From: Siphonodentalium dalli
Lineage: Eukaryota > Mollusca > Scaphopoda > Gadilida > Siphonodentaliidae
NCBI GenBank assembly: GCA_032622095.1
Contig: CP136066.1
Coordinates: forward strand, 133,455,917-133,519,916
Reading direction: 5' to 3'
Length of the DNA: 64,000 nt
Below are positions 50,101-59,032 of this stretch, in pieces (position 1 is the stretch's first letter; every line of letters starts with the position of its first letter). Under the pieces are notes generated by a model that saw only the letters and a list, made by a program, of their open reading frames with translations, searched no databases and had not been told where the DNA came from. The position numbers were made by a program, and so were the translations under genes.

Positions 50101-53100
50101 CGACCTGTAGCCCGTGCTAATGGATTGAATTTTGAAATCCAAGATGGCCACTGGCGGCCATGTTGTTTGTCCGAATGACCCCAAAATGACTTGTTCCCAT
50201 CTACATTCCAATTTCAACAGTCATGACAAATTTCATGATGATCAGACTAAAGGTACGACCTGTAGCCCGTGCTAAAGGATTTAGTCATACAAAGAGTAAA
50301 ATCCAAAATGACTGCTGGCGGCCATGTTTTTTTGCCAAATGACCCCAAAATGACTCGTTCCCATCTACATGTCATTGTTAATATCCATGAAAATATTTAT
50401 GATGATCCGACCAAAGGTACGTCTTGTAGGCCGTGCCAAAGAATTTAGTCATGCAAAGAGTAAAATCTAAGATGGCTGCCGGTGGCCATGTTTTTTGGCC
50501 GAACAACCCCAAAATTACTCGTTCCCATCTACATGTCAATGTTAACATCCATGACAGATTTCATGATGATCAGACGAACAGTACGACCTGTAGCCCGTGC
50601 TAATGGATTGAATATTGAAATCCAAGATGGCCACTGGCGGCCATGTTTTTTTCCCGAATGAACCCAAAATGACTCGTTCCCATCTACATGTCAATGTCAA
50701 CAGCTATGACAAATTTCATAATGATCCGACCAAAGGTACGACCTGTAGCCCTTGCTAAAGGAAATTGTTGACGCATCACGCACACACACACGCACGACGG
50801 ACGACAAAGCCATGGCAATAGCTCAAACTTTACAAAGTAAAGTTGAGCTAAAAAGGGCAATAACTCCGCTCAAATTACTCCGACTGAACTCAAAATTGCA
50901 AATGTACAGGTTCCCCTGGTTGACATCTGTGCCAAGTTTTAAAAAATTTTACTGGAAAATAACAGAATACAGACTTGGACAAAAGCTGTGCCCCAAGATT
51001 CTTTGTCGAAAAAGGGCAATAACTCCACCAAAATGAGTCCAATTGAACTCAAAATCGCAGGTGCACAGGTTACCATGCTGGTTAATATATGAGCAAAGTT
51101 TTAAATTTGTTTTACCAGAAAATGACATAAGTTCAGGACGCACGCACTCGCGAGGGCCATTACTGTCGGGGAAACTAATACTAACAGCTACATCAAAGGT
51201 TGATTTTTTAAGATACAGTGTGATTTAATTTATTATTGGCATCATGTATATTTAAATGAAAGTGTCAATGACACTGTAGCTCAACTTGGAAAGGGAATAA
51301 TTTAATGTATTACAGTCAATGGAGCCATTAGGAATGTGGAAAGTTGAATATCTAATACATGTTTATAGACATGAAGAGAAAAGTAAAATCCAAGATGGCT
51401 GCTGACGGCCTTGTTTTCGACCGAATGACCCCAAAATGAGTCGTTCCCATCTACATGTCATCGTTGACATCCATGACAAATTTTATGACGATCAGACTAA
51501 AGGTATGACATGTAGCCCGTGCTAAAGAATTTAGCCATACAAAGAGTAAAATCCAAGATGGCTGCTGGCGGCCATGTTTTCGGCCGATTGACCCCAAAAT
51601 GAGTCGTTCCCATCTACATGTCATCGTTAACATCCATGACAAATTTTATGATGATCAGACTAAAGGTACGACCTGTAGCCCATGCTAAAGAATTTAGTCA
51701 TACAAAGAGTAAAATCCAAGATGGCTGCTGGCGGCCATGTTTTTGGGCCGAATGACCCCAAAATTACTCGTTCCCATCTACATGTCAATATTATCATCCA
51801 TGACAAATTTCATGATCATCAGACGAACAGTACGACCTGTGGCCCGTGCTAATGGATTAAATTTTTAAATCCAAGATGGCTGCTGGTGGCCATGTTTTTT
51901 GTCTGAATGACCCCAAAATGACTTTTTCAACAACCATGACAAATTTTATGATGATCAGACTAAAGGTACGACCTGTAGCCAATGCTAAAGGATTTAGAAA
52001 TACAATGAGTAAAATCCAAGATGGCTGCTGGTGGCCATGTTTTTCATCCGAATGACCTCAAAATGACTCGTTCCCATCTACATGTCATTATTAACATTCA
52101 TGACAAATTTCATGATGATCAGACTAAAGGTACAACCTGTAGCCCGTGCTAAAGGATTTAGTCATACAAAGAGTAAAATCCAAGATGGCTGCTGGCGACC
52201 AGGTTTTTTGGCCGAATGACCCCAAAATTACTCGTTCCCATCTACATGTCATTGTTAACATCCATGACACATTTTATGATGATCAGACTAAAGGTACGAC
52301 CTGCAGCCCGTGCTAAAGAATTTAGTCATACAAAGAGTAAAATCCAAAATGGCTGCTGGTGGCCATGTTTTTTTACCGAATGACCCCAAAATTACTCGTT
52401 CCCATCTACATATCAATATTATCATCCAAATTTCATGATGATCAGAAGAACAGTACGACCTGTGGCCCGTGCTAATGGATTAAATTTTTAAATCCAATAT
52501 GGCCGCTGCGGCCATGTTTTTTGTCCGAATGACCCCAAAATGACTCGTTCCCATCTACATTCCAATTTCAACAACCATGACAAATTTTATGATGATCAGA
52601 CTAAAGGTACGACCTGTAGCCTGTGCTAAAGGATTTAGTCATACAAAGAGTAAAATCCAAGATGGCTGCTGGCGGCCATGTTTTTTGGCCGAATGACCCC
52701 AAAATGACTAGTTCCCATCTACATGTCATTGTTAACATCCATGACACATTTTATGATGATCAGACAAAAGGTACGACCTGCAGCCCGTGCTAAAGAATTT
52801 AGTTATACAAAGAGTAAAATCCAAGATGGCTGCTGGCGGCCATGTTTTTTGGCCGAATGACCCCAAAATTACTCGTTCCGATCTACATGTCATTATTAAC
52901 ATTCATGACACATTTCATGATGATCAGACTAAAGGTACAACCTGTAGCCCGTGCTAAAGGATTTAGTCATACAAAGAGTAAAATCCAAGATGGCTGCTGG
53001 CGTCCAGGTTTTTTGGCCGAATGACCCCAAAATTACTCGTTCCCATCTACATGTCAATATTATCATCCATGACAAATTTCATGATGATCACAAGAACAGT

Positions 53101-56100
53101 ACGACCTGTGACCCGTGCTAATGGATTAAATTTTTAAACCCAATATGGCCGCTGGCAGCCATGTTTTTTGTCCGAATGACCCCAAAATGACTCGTTCCCA
53201 TCTACATTCCAATTTCAACAACCATGACAAATTTTATGATGATCAGACTAAAGGTACGACCTGTAGCCCGTGCTAAAGGATTTAGTCATACAAAGAGTAA
53301 AATACAAGATGGCTGCTGGCGACCATGTTTTTTAGCCGAATGACCCCAAAATTACTCGTTCCCATCTACATGTCATTGTTAATATCCATGACAAATTTTA
53401 TGATGATCAGACTAAAGGTACGACCTGCAGCCCGTGCTAATAAATTTAGTCATACAAAGAGTAAAATCGAAGATGGCTGCTGGCGGCCATGTTTATTGGC
53501 CGAATGACCCCAAAATTACTCGTTCCCATCTACATGTCAATATTATCATCCATGACAAATTTCATGGTGATCAGACGAACAGTACGACCTGTGGCCCGTG
53601 CTAATGGATTAAATTTTGAAATCCAAGATGGCTGCTGGCGGCCATGTTTTTTGTCCGAATGACCCCAAAATGACTCGTTCCCATCTACATTCCAATTTCA
53701 ACAGCCATGACAAATTTTATAATGATCAGATTAAAGGTACGACCTGTAGCCCGTGCTAAAGGATTTAGTCATACAAAGAGTAAAATACAAGATGGCTGCT
53801 GGCAGCCATGTTTTTTGGCCGAATGACCCCAAAATGACTCGTTCCCATCTACATGTCATTATTAACATTCTTGACAAAATTTATGATGATCAGACTAAAA
53901 GTACGACCTGTAGCCCGTGCTAAAGAATTTAGTCATACAAAGAGTAAAATCTAAGATGGCTGCTGGCGGCCATGTTTTTGGGCCGAATGACCCCAAAATT
54001 ACTCGTTCCCATCTACATGTCAATATTAACATCCATGACAAATTTCATGAAGATCAGACAAACAGTACGGCCTGTAGCCCGTGCTAATGGATTGAATTTT
54101 GAAATCCAATATGGCCACTGGCGGCCATGTTTTTTTTCCGAATGACCCCAAAATTAATTATTCTGGTCTAAATGTTGATGTCAACAGCTATGACAAATTT
54201 CATAATGATCCGACGAAAGGTACGACCTGTAGCCTGCATTGTTGACGCCTTACGTACACACGTACACACGGACGACGGACGACAAAGCCATGGCAATAGC
54301 TCAAACTTTACAAAGTAAAGTTGAGCTAACAAGAATGGTAACTGTGCTAGTGCTGGGACGGTTGGGGTTTTACCCTAACCGGTTAACCATGGGCATTGAC
54401 CTAATCATAACCGGTTAACTGCGACCATCATTGCCCTAAGTACAAGATTGAATACACTGGTCACTATATCGGCAAAACAAGTGTTTATTATGCATCCCGG
54501 AAACGTTGAAATACATGCGTTCACAAACGATGTCTTGGTCGTACAATGGGCGGCCCCGTTACAGCGATCAAATAGTGGTAAATGTGTATAAATTAATTCA
54601 GTTTTGAGCACAAACAAACTAAAATATAATATATATTTGTAGTGCACTAGAATATCAATGTTTACGGGAGATGCGCACCGCATAAACAACACTTGCTTGC
54701 GAAACCTTCAGCGACGAAAAATAGTTCCTTCCTCGTGTATATCCCAGGCACGATTAGCCCAAACATGTGTACTACAAGGTACTGAAAGCAGGTACTAGTA
54801 TGCTGTTGTTTAGTAATGTTTACTAGTGTTTGGGTATAGGTAGGTATGTATTAATCACAGTGGCTCCACGATGTTACTTCAATTATTTAATAAACAAATT
54901 AAATCGTCGTGATAGGACTAAAGTTAGGACTAAATGTCTCCAAATGTTCGATTTCCATTTTTTATAGGTCTTCTGCCATCGCTTTGTGACTATCTAATGA
55001 TAATGACAGGGGGGGGGGGGGGCAGTTTCAAGAAAACAGACAAACTATTGATGACGTAGTAAAAGTCTAGACTTGATTGCTTTGATGTATGCTGCGGTGC
55101 GCGTGCAGCCGGAACGTCATGTAATGCCGCCAATGCACGCCGGAACGTCATGTAATGTCGCCAAAGGAAATTGGCATTGAATGTGTAGCAAGTGATTCGC
55201 AGACTGACACAGTCACACAGAGTGTAGTTGTTGGTTTCATGTCTAGAAAAGCCGCCAGTGATCAAACGGGCATGTGTTGTGCGGTATATGAATACACAAT
55301 CAACTGTCCAAATCGCTTCTAAGCGGCTTCTTATTACTTACTCTCGTTACTTAAAAATGATTTTGGCAACATTTACACAGAGTACTACGATGATAGTACG
55401 ATCGTTATCAATAGTACGGTTATCCGGTTGTGGCCTCCTCAACGGTTGACACGCGTAACCGAACCGTAACCGGATATCCGGACAACCGTCCCAGCACTAA
55501 ACTGTGCCCTCTTTAGAAGATGTTCCGAGGCGAAACTGATTAGCAAATTTCCCCGAGGGCAAAACTCCATACCAAATTTCATTCAGATCCGATAACCCAC
55601 AGCCGGGAGTAATGCCTGGATGGACAGACAGACAAACAGACAAAGTCAATCTAGTATACCCAAATTTTTCATTGAAAAATGGGGTATAAACAAGTTTATA
55701 TTGTTTAATGTTGGATCAAAACATGTTATGTTAGCTGCAGGGCATTTAGTATTTAGTCATGGAGAGAGTAAAATCCAAGATAGTTGCCGGCAGCCATGTT
55801 TTTGACAGAAAAATCGGTCATATTTGATTGTTCCCATCCAGAACTGATCCTAAACATGCCTGTATATTTTCAAAAACAGTTCTCAAATAAATTTGGGCTG
55901 CAGGATGTGCCGATGGATTCAAATGTGAAATCCAAGATGGCCGCTGGCAACCATTTTTATAAAAAAAATTTGGACATCAACTAGGTCACCCCGGAGCACC
56001 ATATGCAGTTTGGTGATGATCGGATGATGGCCTGTATTGTGTGCAGAAAGATTTACTCATGGAAAGAGTAAAATACAAGATGGCCACTGGCAGTCATGAT

Positions 56101-57309
56101 TTTAATGAAATTAATGAAAATTTTATCGCTCCCATGTAGTCATCACCCTGAAGATCCATATGAAGTTGGGTGACAATCTGATGAGGGATGTGGTCTGTAG
56201 GGTGTACCAAAGAATTTAGTCATGCAAAAATTGATTATGTAACGTGAGCGACATGAGTATCAAATTTATAGTATCACAATCTGCTAATAGATTAGGTATA
56301 CATCTTAATGGATAACAAAAGGCACTCGTGGCAGTGCACTATCAACCAAATGTAATGAATCAGTATTGAGGATTAACACTAACGTCTGTCATAAGGCTGA
56401 ATGGTAGATGGTGGCTAGTAGTATATTGTAAAGTAACAATGGCGGGATTAAAGAAATCTAGACACAGTATTTGAGGGTATGGACATAATTATATAGAATG
56501 TTGGATGTTAAATAAAACAAAAATATTAATTAATTGTGAGACCAGAAATTTAATTTGGCAAAAGTTTGTTTTATATTTGGCCACAACAATTCAGAAATGG
56601 CAAAACAATTGGTCAAAAGATATTTTGGTCCCGCGTGAACACTGTTAGCCATACTAACAGACACAGCTAAAGAAAGTTACTCATATAACCTGGTTCATAT
56701 AAAAGTCGTCATTTCTGATAATTCTTCACAAATATTGTTTTTGGGATCAGACATTCTCAGATCAGAATCAGCTTTAATACACAGGACCGGATTAGAAGAT
56801 AATGTCATGTGGAATTCAGTAATTCATTTTGAGACAGTGGTTGCTTTGGTGGCCATGTGGTATTGACATCGGACTTTGAGTAGCAAGGGGCACTCGCCAT
56901 CACAGGCCGGGGTTCAAATCCCATCCAATCCCCAAAAAATTTGCTCTGTCTCCAAAACTAATGCTTAATTGGTGCCTTGTGTGTTATATAGTCCCAGGCA
57001 TGTGCATTGGACAACGATGGGCATGTCTCGGAGACTAGTACATATAACATGCAGCTGTGCCAAATATCTACCATATATACACTAAGTGTTTATTGAATGT
57101 ACCTGTTTATCTGGCACCGGCATCTTTGCCCACTCTGCTGCCAGCATTCGAGTGATTTCTGTGAAAGTTGCTTTGGGATTTTCTTTCCTCAGAGCTTCTC
57201 GACGATCATTCAAAAATCTCACATAACCCGTCAAAGGCTGTCTGGGAGCATTCAGGTCTTTACATGGCCTTTTTCTTTTCTTACCCTTTGGCCAACCACC
57301 CTTTCTCTT
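37972..57309 (-). CDS. HMG20: HMG20-type HMG-box protein, partial gene (join of six exons)
   Basis: Exons at 57103-57309, 48575-48689, 47300-47340, 46014-46083, 39000-39215 and 37972-38114 join in frame into 792 nt (263 residues plus stop). Intron phases are 0, 1, 0, 1 and 1, and all boundaries are GT-AG. The order is a basic GWPKGKKRKRP linker, an HMG box (NAPRQPLTGYVRFLN through YLQEMEAYK), an acidic linker, IFTEEFLDH, a coiled coil and an IDTYMAKLH tail. This matches vertebrate HMG20A/HMG20B. In vertebrates these bind DNA non-specifically and act with the LSD1-CoREST histone demethylase complex in the nucleus. Human proteins are about 320-350 residues, so roughly 60-90 N-terminal residues are missing and lie upstream of 57310. 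Introns of 8.4, 1.2, 1.2, 6.8 and 0.9 kb are filled with mobile elements. A candidate ATTAAA signal lies at 37810-37815 (minus). Single-copy orthology versus a paralogue is untested. Confidence 0.93.
38387..38481 (-). CDS. Possible second exon of the unknown nested reading frame
   Basis: 95 nt between a plausible acceptor (TTACCAAAG before 38481) and a strong donor (ACT|GTGAGT, GT at 38385-38386). It continues the frame of 38651-38843 in the right phase: VASRRAPWNTQVHTSRR then ILRLTSLVRILEQIT. No clear next exon was found before HMG20 exon f, and its phase-0 end does not match exon f. The product is unknown. Confidence 0.3.
38651..38843 (-). CDS. Possible exon of an unknown protein inside the last HMG20 intron
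   Basis: An ATG-initiated frame of 64 codons plus one base reads MNLRSFGSRKFKRLMIHQSL, continues with FDVSVQNFYVLVDQEGKK and SLKTHDFEV, and ends at a strong donor G|GTGAGT (GT at 38649-38650). The composition is coding-like, with no simple repeats. It lies on the same strand as HMG20, between exons e and f, but its phase does not fit the HMG20 reading frame. Joined to 38387-38481 it stays open. I recognise no family. Alternatives are a nested small gene, an alternative terminal exon, a pseudogene or chance. Confidence 0.35.
39000..39215 (-). CDS. HMG20: HMG20 exon e: coiled coil
   Basis: 216 nt encode VREASLRQIRKQTTELEEQN, then a heptad-rich segment (ILSKHIDKMKQAIEKLEVE), LQGHLDGLRLVLANSF and SSFPLP. 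Leucines and isoleucines at heptad spacing indicate a coiled coil, the interaction region of HMG20 proteins. The acceptor is TTCATGCAG before 39215 and the donor is CCAG|GTAAAT with GT at 38998-38999, phase 1. Confidence 0.95.
39488..40673. mobile_element. hAT-like non-autonomous element, ~1.19 kb, in an HMG20 intron
   Basis: AGTGATGAGCCGAT near the left end (from 39492) is mirrored by ATCGGCTCATCACT ending at 40673, with further GCCGATT-type motifs on both sides. ACTGGACA occurs at 39480-39487 and 40674-40681, an 8-bp target duplication. The left terminus then has 4 extra bases (CTGT) before the matching repeat, a small end irregularity. The interior contains a TA run (about 40303-40322) and no transposase. 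Confidence 0.75.
40680..41690. repeat. Degenerate repeat units plus the partner of the 8540-8930 repeat
   Basis: 40840-41300 holds units of the family that recurs at 45240-45910, 60165-62330 and 62955-64000 (blocks such as 'accaagatctatacaggtga' and 'gggtgaaaaatatttgac'). 41340-41690 is the inverted relative of 8540-8930. All of it lies in the HMG20 intron between exons d and e. Confidence 0.6.
41930..43940 (+). mobile_element. Rolling-circle/pearl-like element with tandem units and a 3' hairpin
   Basis: The 5' region has a palindrome GTCCCAATGGGAC followed by GGATACCCCCC. About six ~150-bp units follow, each with 'gtaggaataaaagctcggac', 'ataactccaccaaaaaatg' and CGCAGGTGCA blocks. It ends in an (ACGG)n-like tail and a hairpin CCCCCCCTAACTTCG/TTGCGGGGGG followed by TATAATG. 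The 5' GGATACCCCCC and 3' GGGGGGTATA form subterminal inverted repeats. This layout fits Helitron-associated (HINE-like) elements. The array is interrupted by a second element at 42591-43490. Confidence 0.65.
42591..43490 (+). mobile_element. Element nested within a tandem unit of 41930-43940
   Basis: It starts CAAGAGCTATGCTGGGCG with a 5' palindrome (GGGCGT at 42604-42609, ACGCCC at 42617-42622). It holds about five ~140-bp units with 'acccacataccaaatttgat' and 'aactaaagttatcatccgg' blocks, a (CGGACGGACGC)n tail, and ends CGGGCGTATA. Joining its flanks (ATTGACCTAA and AAATGTAGG) restores the unit seen intact at 43651-43669, so the insertion site is known to within a run of A. There is no longer target duplication, as expected for Helitron-type insertion between A and A. 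Confidence 0.75.
44056..44200. repeat. 145-bp palindrome (hairpin) in an HMG20 intron
   Basis: Arms of about 70 bp mirror each other with few changes: GGAGATAAAC, TGTACAT, CTGGGATTCG and GCATGAAAACAGTTTGTGAA on the left, each complemented on the right. The centre is GCCGGCTTGCCGGC, itself palindromic. Transcribed as part of the HMG20 pre-mRNA it would form a long intronic hairpin. Confidence 0.9.
44201..44660. mobile_element. MITE-like segment with a 95-bp direct duplication
   Basis: ATTGTAATTCAAT at 44201 is mirrored by ATTGAATTACAAT at ~44645. Inside, a block with CTCGTTTCG, TTCTGCGCCG, 'acattcagatttgatgcacg' and GCGGCCGATG occurs twice (~44360-44460 and ~44478-44576). It lies directly beside the palindrome and may be part of the same element. 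The short reading frames here are not convincing. Confidence 0.55.
45240..45910. repeat. Degenerate ~155-bp tandem units
   Basis: Units share 'gataccaaaaactatacagg', 'gtgtgtcatcataaacctgc' and 'tcggatagcatgtgtct'-type blocks. The same family occurs at 40840-41300 and 61800-62330, where it ends in an ACAG/ACGG microsatellite. Non-coding intronic repeat. Confidence 0.65.
46014..46083 (-). CDS. HMG20: HMG20 exon d: acidic stretch and IFTEEFLDH motif
   Basis: The 23 codons plus one base read HDDDDTGSLDIAIFTEEFLD then HNK. The F-T-E-E-F-L-[DN]-H motif precedes the coiled coil in vertebrate HMG20 proteins. The acceptor is TCCCTTGCAG and the donor is AAAG|GTAATG, with GT at 46012-46013. Confidence 0.92.
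46330..46690 (-). repeat. Pearl/Helitron-like units in reverse orientation
   Basis: About two units read on the minus strand: AAGATGG(C)CACTGG, 'tatgaagtttggtggtgcgg', AGGGTGTGCCAAAGGATT. Both termini are missing, so this is a truncated copy. It lies just 5' (in plus coordinates, right) of HMG20 exon d. Confidence 0.65.
47300..47340 (-). CDS. HMG20: HMG20 exon c: 41-nt acidic microexon
   Basis: Translation GEMDDIDAGGGSPE, the first Gly being split with exon b. The acceptor is TTTATTCACAG and the donor is GAG|GTAAGA. It is short and acidic, and the only frame consistent with both neighbours is open. It could be alternatively spliced, but 41 nt is not a multiple of three, so skipping it would shift the frame. 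Confidence 0.82.
47500..48250. repeat. Degenerate repeats with a CAGACAGACGG tail
   Basis: Paired blocks such as 'gatcacaaagaaatccc' (47700 and 47920) and 'ttgaccttgctcatata' (47634 and 47765) show two to three diverged units. The stretch ends in a purine-rich ACAGACAGACGGACAG run at 48176-48210. It is probably another remnant of the tandem-unit element class, in the HMG20 intron between exons b and c. Confidence 0.5.
48575..48689 (-). CDS. HMG20: HMG20 exon b: end of the HMG box and charged helix
   Basis: The 38 codons plus one base read KYLIEAEKDKERYLQEMEAY then KKTEAFKLFKKMQEKKQK. This completes helix 3 of the HMG box and its basic extension. The acceptor is ATGTAG before 48689 and the donor is AAAG|GTAAGT, a near-consensus site with GT at 48573-48574. 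It joins exon a in phase 0. Confidence 0.93.
49230..51130 (+). mobile_element. Tandem-unit element interrupted by a pearl/Helitron-like insertion
   Basis: Units with 'ggcaataactccgccaaaatg', 'actccgactgaactcaaaat' and CAGGTTCCC blocks lie at 49240-49400 and resume at 50850-51130. The interruption at 49411-50849 is the element described in the next entry. The junctions (GTCAA on the left, AAAGGGCAATAACTCC on the right) rejoin to the wording of the sister unit near 51005-51025, again pointing to insertion within an A run. Confidence 0.6.
49411..50849 (+). mobile_element. Pearl/Helitron-like element, about eight ~160-bp units
   Basis: The 5' end ATGAAAGTGTCAATGACACT contains a perfect palindrome, AGTGTCA-A-TGACACT. 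A ~90-bp leader includes GTAGCTCAACTTGG. Tandem units follow with AAGATGGCTGCTGG, CATGTTTTTTGGCC and GACTCGTTCCCATCTACATG blocks, then a CACACACA/CGGACGAC microsatellite. The 3' hairpin has AGCTCAA (50820-50826) paired with TTGAGCT (50843-50849). The leader's AGCTCAACTT is complementary to the 3' AAGTTGAGCT, a subterminal inverted repeat. This combination is known for pearl and DINE/HINE elements. No proteins are encoded. Confidence 0.8.
51256..54329 (+). mobile_element. Long pearl/Helitron-like element, about 17-18 units
   Basis: Same 5' start as the 49411 element (AGTGTCAATGACACTGTAGC), then about 2.9 kb of ~160-164-bp units. A subset, every few units, has an 'aatggattaaatttttaaat' variant, hinting at a higher-order pattern of two to four units. 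It ends with a CACACGTACACACGG microsatellite and the hairpin AGCTCAA (54298-54304)/TTGAGCT (54321-54327). It lies in the HMG20 intron between exons a and b, 18 bp left of a hAT-like element. Confidence 0.85.
54348..55499 (-). mobile_element. hAT-like non-autonomous element, 1.15 kb, perfect 8-bp duplication
   Basis: TAGTGCTGGGACGGTTG at 54348 and its complement ending at 55499, flanked by AACTGTGC on both sides (54340-54347 and 55500-55507). It matches the outer parts of 30605-32875 in inverted orientation (for example TCTAAGCGGCTTCTTATTAC and GTCTAGACTTGATTGC blocks) but lacks the central zinc-finger cassette. It also contains a duplicated GCCGGAACGTCATGTAATG segment (~55108-55160) and a 14-G run at 55009-55022. 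Confidence 0.93.
55540..56235 (+). repeat. Tandem-unit remnants (two families)
   Basis: 55540-55690 resembles the end of an element with a GGACAGACAGACAAACAGAC tail and a TATACCC...GGGGTATAA inverted pair. 55744-56235 holds about three diverged pearl-type units (ATTTAGTCATGGAGAGAG, AAGATGGCCGCTGGC) without either terminus. Confidence 0.6.
56847..57075 (+). mobile_element. tRNA-derived SINE
   Basis: An A-box-like TGGCCATGTGG (56850-56860) and an exact B box GGTTCAAATCC (56911-56921) are separated by 50 bp, as in a tRNA with a long variable arm. A tRNA-unrelated body follows (GCATGTGCATTGGACAACG, TCTCGGAGACTAGTACATA). These are RNA polymerase III promoter elements typical of SINEs. It is not an intact tRNA, because the acceptor stem does not close. 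It ends near the HMG20 exon a donor (57102). Confidence 0.75.
57103..57309 (-). CDS. HMG20: HMG20 exon a: basic linker and most of the HMG box
   Basis: The 69 codons start KRKGGWPKGKKRKRP and continue DLNAPRQPLTGYVRFLNDRRE and ITRMLAAEWAKMPVPDKQ. The P-L-T-G-Y-V-R-F strand-start and the A-E-W-A-K helix residues are hallmark HMG20-box positions. The acceptor is TTGTAG at 57310 and the donor is CAG|GTACAT, with GT at 57101-57102. The start phase is 0, so an upstream exon must end on a codon boundary; none was found in 57311-64000. A SINE ends within about 30 bp of the donor. Confidence 0.93.
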
Positions 57310-57914
57310 CTACAACATAAAAAGGACTAGGTTGTTTTCAGCAGTTAACAACAGTTAAGTGGTTGCTAAAGTTTTGAAGGATAGACCATAGATGCAGACA
57401 GGAAGCTATATATCTGTATACATTATAAATAAAACACATAAGAAACTGTAACCGTTGATGTGAATCATTGACCAGAAATCACCTGTGTGAATACATGATG
57501 GGTGAAATGACAATTTTAAGCTAAAACAGCTTACCATCAGATCTCATCTCACATAATTATTATGCTGAACACATCTGCGATATTATGGTAATTTAAGGAA
57601 ATCTACAGAAAGATTATTTCAATACCACTTAAAAACAGAAATCAAACAAAATACTCAACTGACAGGAAACCTTCGCAAAATATAGAGTGATTTAAAGACC
57701 GCATGCACAATACATGAGGTAAAATTATTACCAAATTTCAAAACCATGAGAATTGCTACAATAGACAGACATAGAATATAATAAGAAATTATAGATATCT
57801 TTATATAGATGTCGAAATAGACAAGAGATATATTCACACAATTTTACATAATAAAGTAGTGATCAAAAATCATTAGGGCTATATGTATTACACTCCTAAA
57901 ATGTTGCTTCAATA

Positions 57915-59032
57915 AATGAAAGTATCAATGACACTGTAGCTCAACTTGGAAAGGGAATAATTTCATGTGTTACAGTGAATGGAGCGATTAGGAATGCGGA
58001 AAGTTGAAAGGTCTAAGTAATACTAGATTATCAACATGAAGAGATATATATAAAGTAAAATCCAAGAAGGTTGCTGACGGCTATGTTTTTGAATGAAATT
58101 CAAAAAACATTTGATAGCTTCCACCTAGTAGATCAATATCAAGATTAATATGAAGTTTGGTGATGATCTGATGAGGGAAGTGGACTGTAGGGTGTGCCAA
58201 AGGATTTAGTCATGCAAAGAGTAAAATCCAAGATGGCTGCCAGCAGACATGTTTTATATAAATGACCGAATAACCCCCAAAATGACTTGTTTCCATCTAC
58301 ACTTCAATGTTAACAGCCATGACAAATTTCATGATGATCCGATCAAAGGTACGACCTGTAGCCCGTACCAAAGGATTTAGTCATGCAAATAGTAAAACCA
58401 AGATGGCAGCCAGTGACCATGTTTTATGGCCGAATGACCCCAAAATGACTCATTCCCATCTATATGTCAATATTAACATAAATTACAAATGTCATGATGA
58501 TCAGACAAACAGTACGGCCTGTAGCCCATGCTAAAGGATTGAATTTTGAAATCCCAAGATGGCTGCTGGCAGCCATGTTTTTTTGCCGAATGACCCCAAA
58601 ATGACTCGTTCCCATATACATGTCAATGTTAACATCCGTGACATATTTCATGATGATCCAACCAAAGATACGACCAGTAGCCTGTGTCAAAGGATTTAGT
58701 CAAACAAAGAGTAAAATCCAAGATGGCTACCGGCGGCCATGTTTTATGGCCGAATGACCCCAAAATGACTCATTCACATCTACATATCAATATTAACTTC
58801 CACGACAAATTTTATGATGATCAGACAAACACTCCGGCATGTAGTCTGTGCTAATAGATTGAATTTTTAAATCCAAGATGGCCAACAGCTATGACAAATT
58901 TCATAATGATCCAACAAAAGGTACGACCTGTAGCCTGTATAGTTGATGCCTCACACACGGACACACACACACATGGAAGACGGATACCAAACCATGGCAT
59001 TAGCTCAAACTTTACAAAGTATAGTTGAGCTA
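57915..59032 (+). mobile_element. Pearl/Helitron-like element, about six units
   Basis: It starts AATGAAAGTATCAATGACACT (one change in the palindrome) with the GTAGCTCAACTTGG leader. Units carry AAGATGGCTGCC, CATGTTTTATGGCCGAATGACC and similar blocks. It ends with an ACACACACACATGG microsatellite and the hairpin AGCTCAA (59002-59008)/TTGAGCT (59025-59031). It lies upstream of HMG20 exon a, in whatever intron or flank precedes it. Confidence 0.8.

Noticed and set aside
56847-56930. Functional tRNA gene
   Set aside because: A- and B-box sequences are present but the acceptor stem and anticodon arm do not form properly, and SINE-like sequence follows.
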